DNA of 64,000 nt from Earliella scabrosa (Eukaryota; Basidiomycota; Agaricomycetes; Polyporales; Polyporaceae), in the NCBI GenBank assembly GCA_022605405.1, contig JABYQQ010000004.1:1860001-1924000 (forward strand), given 5' to 3'. The position numbers were made by a program, and so were the translations under genes. The notes under the pieces were generated by a model, which was given only the letters and a program-made list of their open reading frames with translations, ran no database searches and was not told the origin of the DNA. Shown piece after piece: positions 60,339 through 64,000 of this stretch. Each line of letters opens with the position of its first letter. The stretch's first letter is position 1.

Positions 60339-61800
60339 GGTCGCGGCGAAGACGGCAACGGTCGGTTTCCAGAGTGAAAGGAGGGCGGACAGACGGACGC
60401 TGTTTACGTTACTTAGGTTCTGATTGGTGCTGGTGATGGTTACGACCGTGCGTATGCTTCGAGCTTGTTTTGTGTAAGTAGTGTATTTGGACGAGAGCCT
60501 CTAATGACGTTATGGACGTTTGTGATTTGCTCTTGCGGTCGGAGACTCGTCGCCGAGGACGGAGCGCTCGCTCGGTGAGTACTTCGAATCTAAATATGCT
60601 GGTACGACTTGGATCGGTGTGGTCGGGTGCATTCCATGAAGCAAACCCGGCAAGCATCCCCAAATATCGTCGTACGTCTGGCAGCCTACATGTCACGCAC
60701 TTGAACAACGGCTTTTTGTCAGTGAAGCATGTCACACTAGCATGTCATGCCCTCCACTAATCATACGGTCAAAGGCCTTGATAGTATGTATCGCAATCCG
60801 CCTTTGCGGAGCATGGAGGTCGTGACATCTTTGAGTTCCGGGATGAAGGTCGGCGATGCACCAGATATCGGGGAATACGGCTCCACTGCGCAGAGTTGAG
60901 AGGATGTGTGGATGGTTTCCGTAACTACTGTACTCACAAGATTGTTAATCTTGTCGTGGATCAACGCAGCCCGTCGGAGCGTCAATAGAAGAATATTGTC
61001 GGTGTGCCCGCCGCGATATGACCGAATGTATTCCGCACCTCAGTCGTCCGACCATAAGCTATAGATCTGAAGGCTTTGTGACAATGTATACAGCTGTGAT
61101 GTTCTCTGGGTGGGCGTTCTCTGGAGTTCTGTACTCACGCGCACGGGTGACAATCAGGCGGAAGACAGAGAAGAGCAACGGTGTGCAAGAACTTGAGAAG
61201 GCGCAAGTATAGAGCACTGGTACGGGCCGATAGGCGAGGGTGGGAAATTCATTTTGGCAGATTGCCAGGCACGGGCGGAGCTGGATTTATCATTTGCGAC
61301 GCCCGACCGACGACGAGGACGACGACCGACGCGCCTGCCGACATTCCTTTCACAGTCGCTCCCTGAACCTGACCTCCCCACTCTCCTTCCGCCCCCTCCT
61401 GTCCTTTCTCTGCCGCCTCGTCGCCCCGCCCCGTGAACAGCCCGCCCGCACCCGCTGCCACCGCCTACCAGCTGCCCTACACGTGCTGCTTATTCACGAC
61501 GCCCCCCACGCCTCGCTGCATACCCGGGCGACCCTTCAGTCTTTCGGTGTTCTGGACCTTAGTACTTTGCTTTCGTTGCAATCATGTCGGTAATCTTTTT
61601 TCGTGGCCACGCTCGCTCCTCACGCTCCCTCCGCAGGCTCAATTAGCCGTGCTACTTCATCTCCACGACCTTTGCATTATTGCCTGTGACGTTTCGTACC
61701 ATTTCAAAGGTGTGTCCCATCTCCCACCCCCTGCGTCGCGCGGCGCCGCTCTAGCAGTTGTTTACCATGTCCTCCATCTCCTTCCGGTCCATCCCGCAGT
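60339..61800. other. Intergenic 1.46 kb before the terminal gene
   Basis: No supported gene. A minus-strand frame at 60409-60735 (108 codons) has no recognisable features. 61340-61790 is strongly C/T-rich on the plus strand, as expected for the leader and promoter of the gene starting at 61801. It contains a possible acceptor just before that ATG, so a 5' UTR intron is likely. Confidence 0.45.
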
Positions 61801-64000
61801 ATGTCGGCTCAGTACGACCTTGCGCGACCTGCGAAGCAGGCCTATCCTATGGACACCGCTAGACTGCATATGGCCAGCAAAACTGCGTCCTATCTCCCTC
61901 CACACTCTAATCACTCTTCCTCCCGGCGTGTGCCGGTCGAGTCCACCTCGCTCCCCCATTCCTCATGGCTCTCCGATGCAACGGAGTTCACCCCAGCTCC
62001 TTCCCAGTCTTACCTCGCTGTCGGTCTCTCTGCTCCCGGGACCGACTCGATCCTCAGCGCCGGCTCAGCTTCTGACTCAAGCCTACACAACCGCACGGTA
62101 CACCGCGCACGGTCGCGAGACTACCTCCTCTCTACCAGTCCCACGTCCCCGCCCCCTTCAAGCTCTCGCACGCAGTCGCGTCATACCCCCAGTCCCATCC
62201 CGTCCCCTTCCCACACCCTTCACCCGGCGCGGTCTTTTACTGCCTCAGGCCCACATAAGACGTCGGGCATGTCCTCTGACCGCGACGCAAGCGGCCACCT
62301 CGACATCAAGCGTCTCATGAGCAAACCCGCGAGGCAGACTCCTTCCGGATCGGTATCCCTCCCTTCCGACTCTGAACGCTCCGCCGATGCTTCCTCCTCT
62401 CGCATCTTGCCCTCACGTCGTCCTAGTGAAGGCGCCATGTCTCGCCCCCCGCTGTCAAGGAGCGCTAGCGCCTCCCGCGAGAAGCTGTCATTACATGTCA
62501 ATACCACCGGTCTGCGCTCATCGTCCGCCCCTCGACACGGTCACACTTCGTCCCCAGAGCGCAAGCCCGAGGCGCTGCCCGGCAAGCCCCAGCGCAACGT
62601 GCTAAGGCGTCGGCCAAGCGCGCGTTCGAATCCCCCCACATCCTCTCCCCCCGTGCATCACACCCGTGCGGCCACGGACGACTTCATCATGCCCTCTCGA
62701 TCTTTGTCAACAAAACATCAGCTGGCTTACCTGCGTGACGACGTGCCGTTCGCTGCTTACGCGAACCGCACCGCACCATCCCCCTCTACCTCCGCCGTCC
62801 GTGCCAGTACCGCACCTCGATCAAAGGCTTCATCAAGTTCTCCGATCTCGAGGAACCCCGCGATGCCCGCCGGGCTGACCCCAGCAGGCGCAGTCGCTCT
62901 TGCGTACAAGCAGCAGGAGCAGCGCCGCGAAGAGCTCGCGGAGACTGCGTCATTTAACGAGGCTTATCACCCGCAGCCACCGGCGCCTACATTACAACCT
63001 GCCGCACCTCCAGCTCGCAAACCGGAGCCGTCTACCAGCGCGCACAAACTAGAGGCATCCAACGGGTCTCGTGATGCAAATCCGAGCGTCGAAGCTGAGG
63101 AAGGTGGAGAGCCGTACTACACAGTTTTCGGCAGCTCGACGGGGCGGGTGGTCGCTGTCGGCGGTCCTGAGGATGATTGGCAATACTCGGCGTACGAACC
63201 CAGGACGGTTGTCTCGGCTACTGGGAAGCCTGCGTCTGCTACTCCTACACGAAGCCTTTCGAGGAAGGTCTCTACTTCGTTCAAGCGAGTCGCAGGCACG
63301 ATGAAGCACGAGAGGGACCATCGTGAACTGCCTACTGTCCCCAGGGAAGAGCGGAAACAGTTCGAAGGGCTAAATGGTGAACAGGGTCGCAGTAGTCCTT
63401 CGCAGTCGCAGTCCAGGGTCGCGCGGAAGCCCATAGCCCTAGATATGTCTCTGGAGGAGAGGATCAGCCCCAAAGGCTCGCCCACAACGAAGCTTAGCCC
63501 CGCGGCGAAGACGACGCCATCGCCTCAGGAAGAGGGCCGCTCGTCACGTGCGTCGAAGACGACGAAGGGCAGCAAGGAGCGCGAGGAAGAGCTCTCGCCA
63601 GGTGGGAAGTGGTGGAAGCTCATGAAGCGAATAAGCACTGGGGGGCTCAGAGAGAAGTACCAGCAAGACCCTGCGCCCCCGCCCGTCCCTGCGCTCCCGC
63701 AGCATGTCTCGTCCATGGCGCCGTCTAGGACGACGATGGACATATCAAGTCGGGACGTGCATGGGCAGGATGTCAGCGAGAACGGTGTGCTTTTGCGGAG
63801 GTTTATGCAGTCGCGTGCGTCGATGTCTGGTGTCCGGCCGACCCTGTCTCCTTCATCAAAGTCTCCGAGCTCGTCCCGCCCGAGCACGAGCACTGGTACT
63901 GTCGGGCGACCGTCGACGGCGAAGAGTCGCGCCAGCATCTCCACCCCCGGTCATCGACCTGGCACTAGCTCGTCTTCGCCGGGGTCGTCGGAGGTGGCAT
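61801..64000 (+). CDS. Long disordered Ser/Pro-rich protein, C-terminus beyond the window (733+ codons)
   Basis: A single frame is open from ATG 61801 to the window edge without a stop. This is far longer than chance, and the frame has strong Ser/Pro/Arg/Thr bias with in-phase GC preference. Features: many RSxS and SPxR/K motifs typical of kinase-regulated scaffolds, LDIKRLMSKPARQTPSGS, a Gln/Glu-rich helix (ALAYKQQEQRREELAETASF) and EPYYTVFGSSTGRVVAVGG. Near the right end is a more ordered GGKWWKLMKRISTGGLREK followed by PPPVPALP, a possible SH3 ligand. I recognise the pattern as a fungal-specific hypothetical but cannot name it. The start could be earlier through a spliced upstream exon; MSSISFRSIPQ at 61768 is in another frame. 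Confidence 0.8.
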   Translation, partial: MSAQYDLARPAKQAYPMDTARLHMASKTASYLPPHSNHSSSRRVPVESTSLPHSSWLSDATEFTPAPSQSYLAVGLSAPGTDSILSAGSASDSSLHNRTVHRARSRDYLLSTSPTSPPPSSSRTQSRHTPSPIPSPSHTLHPARSFTASGPHKTSGMSSDRDASGHLDIKRLMSKPARQTPSGSVSLPSDSERSADASSSRILPSRRPSEGAMSRPPLSRSASASREKLSLHVNTTGLRSSSAPRHGHTSSPERKPEALPGKPQRNVLRRRPSARSNPPTSSPPVHHTRAATDDFIMPSRSLSTKHQLAYLRDDVPFAAYANRTAPSPSTSAVRASTAPRSKASSSSPISRNPAMPAGLTPAGAVALAYKQQEQRREELAETASFNEAYHPQPPAPTLQPAAPPARKPEPSTSAHKLEASNGSRDANPSVEAEEGGEPYYTVFGSSTGRVVAVGGPEDDWQYSAYEPRTVVSATGKPASATPTRSLSRKVSTSFKRVAGTMKHERDHRELPTVPREERKQFEGLNGEQGRSSPSQSQSRVARKPIALDMSLEERISPKGSPTTKLSPAAKTTPSPQEEGRSSRASKTTKGSKEREEELSPGGKWWKLMKRISTGGLREKYQQDPAPPPVPALPQHVSSMAPSRTTMDISSRDVHGQDVSENGVLLRRFMQSRASMSGVRPTLSPSSKSPSSSRPSTSTGTVGRPSTAKSRASISTPGHRPGTSSSSPGSSEVA

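Noticed and set aside
60409..60735. 108-codon minus-strand frame
   Set aside because: No start context, no domain, and it lies in a probable 3' UTR/intergenic stretch.
1..64000. CRISPR arrays, operons, ribosome binding sites
   Set aside because: The window is a spliced fungal nuclear sequence; no regularly spaced repeats and no polycistronic layout were seen.

Overview
This window is nuclear DNA of a filamentous basidiomycete fungus, most likely an Agaricomycete. Coding sequences are broken by many short introns (about 45-60 nt) with GT(A/G)NGT donors and YAG acceptors. The encoded proteins (fungal acetyl-CoA carboxylase, Sec6, Hse1, Ist2-type anoctamin, a HET-domain protein) are fungal, and the window carries a Helitron. 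Prokaryotic-style reading frames do not describe it, so I rebuilt genes exon by exon. Each model was checked for splice sites, continuous reading frame and total length divisible by three. Exon coordinates are given in the entries.

Layout, left to right. 0-4.4 kb: a RING-H2/PH/VWA protein of Far1/Ste5-like architecture (minus). 4.4-8.3 kb: a long gene-poor stretch. 8.3-9.3 kb: an AsaB-type hydroxylase/desaturase. 9.7-13.9 kb: two tandem disordered proteins that look like divergent paralogues (minus). 15.3-18.9 kb: COQ6 and a membrane-anchored lysine-rich protein. 20.8-24 kb: a weak hypothetical, then ARG7/ArgJ (minus) divergent from ribosomal protein eL33. 24.5-35.7 kb: acetyl-CoA carboxylase (2230 aa) followed by glutamine-dependent NAD+ synthetase (19 exons). 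37-41.7 kb: a mucin-like single-pass membrane protein convergent with a HET-domain protein that ends in an SH3 domain. 42.4-47.1 kb: exocyst Sec6 divergent from an MFS sugar transporter. 47.3-51.1 kb: Mms2 divergent from ESCRT-0 Hse1. 51.3 kb: an intron-containing tRNA-Met(CAU). 51.5-57.7 kb: a Helitron with an unbroken 1757-aa Rep/helicase gene. 57.8-60.3 kb: an anoctamin. 61.8 kb to the edge: a long disordered protein that runs off the window.

Most genes are housekeeping (lipid, NAD, arginine and ubiquinone synthesis; membrane traffic; ubiquitin signalling) and show no sign of operating as a cluster. The accessory parts are the Helitron, the HET-SH3 gene, the mucin-like gene, the paired disordered genes and the 4 kb gene-poor stretch. 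The most notable observations are the HET-SH3 fusion, two GC-AG introns with the same GCGAGT donor, the intact Helitron next to a split tRNA-Met, the Far1/Ste5-like architecture in a basidiomycete, and the head-to-head pairing of Mms2 with Hse1. I found no self-contained novel system.
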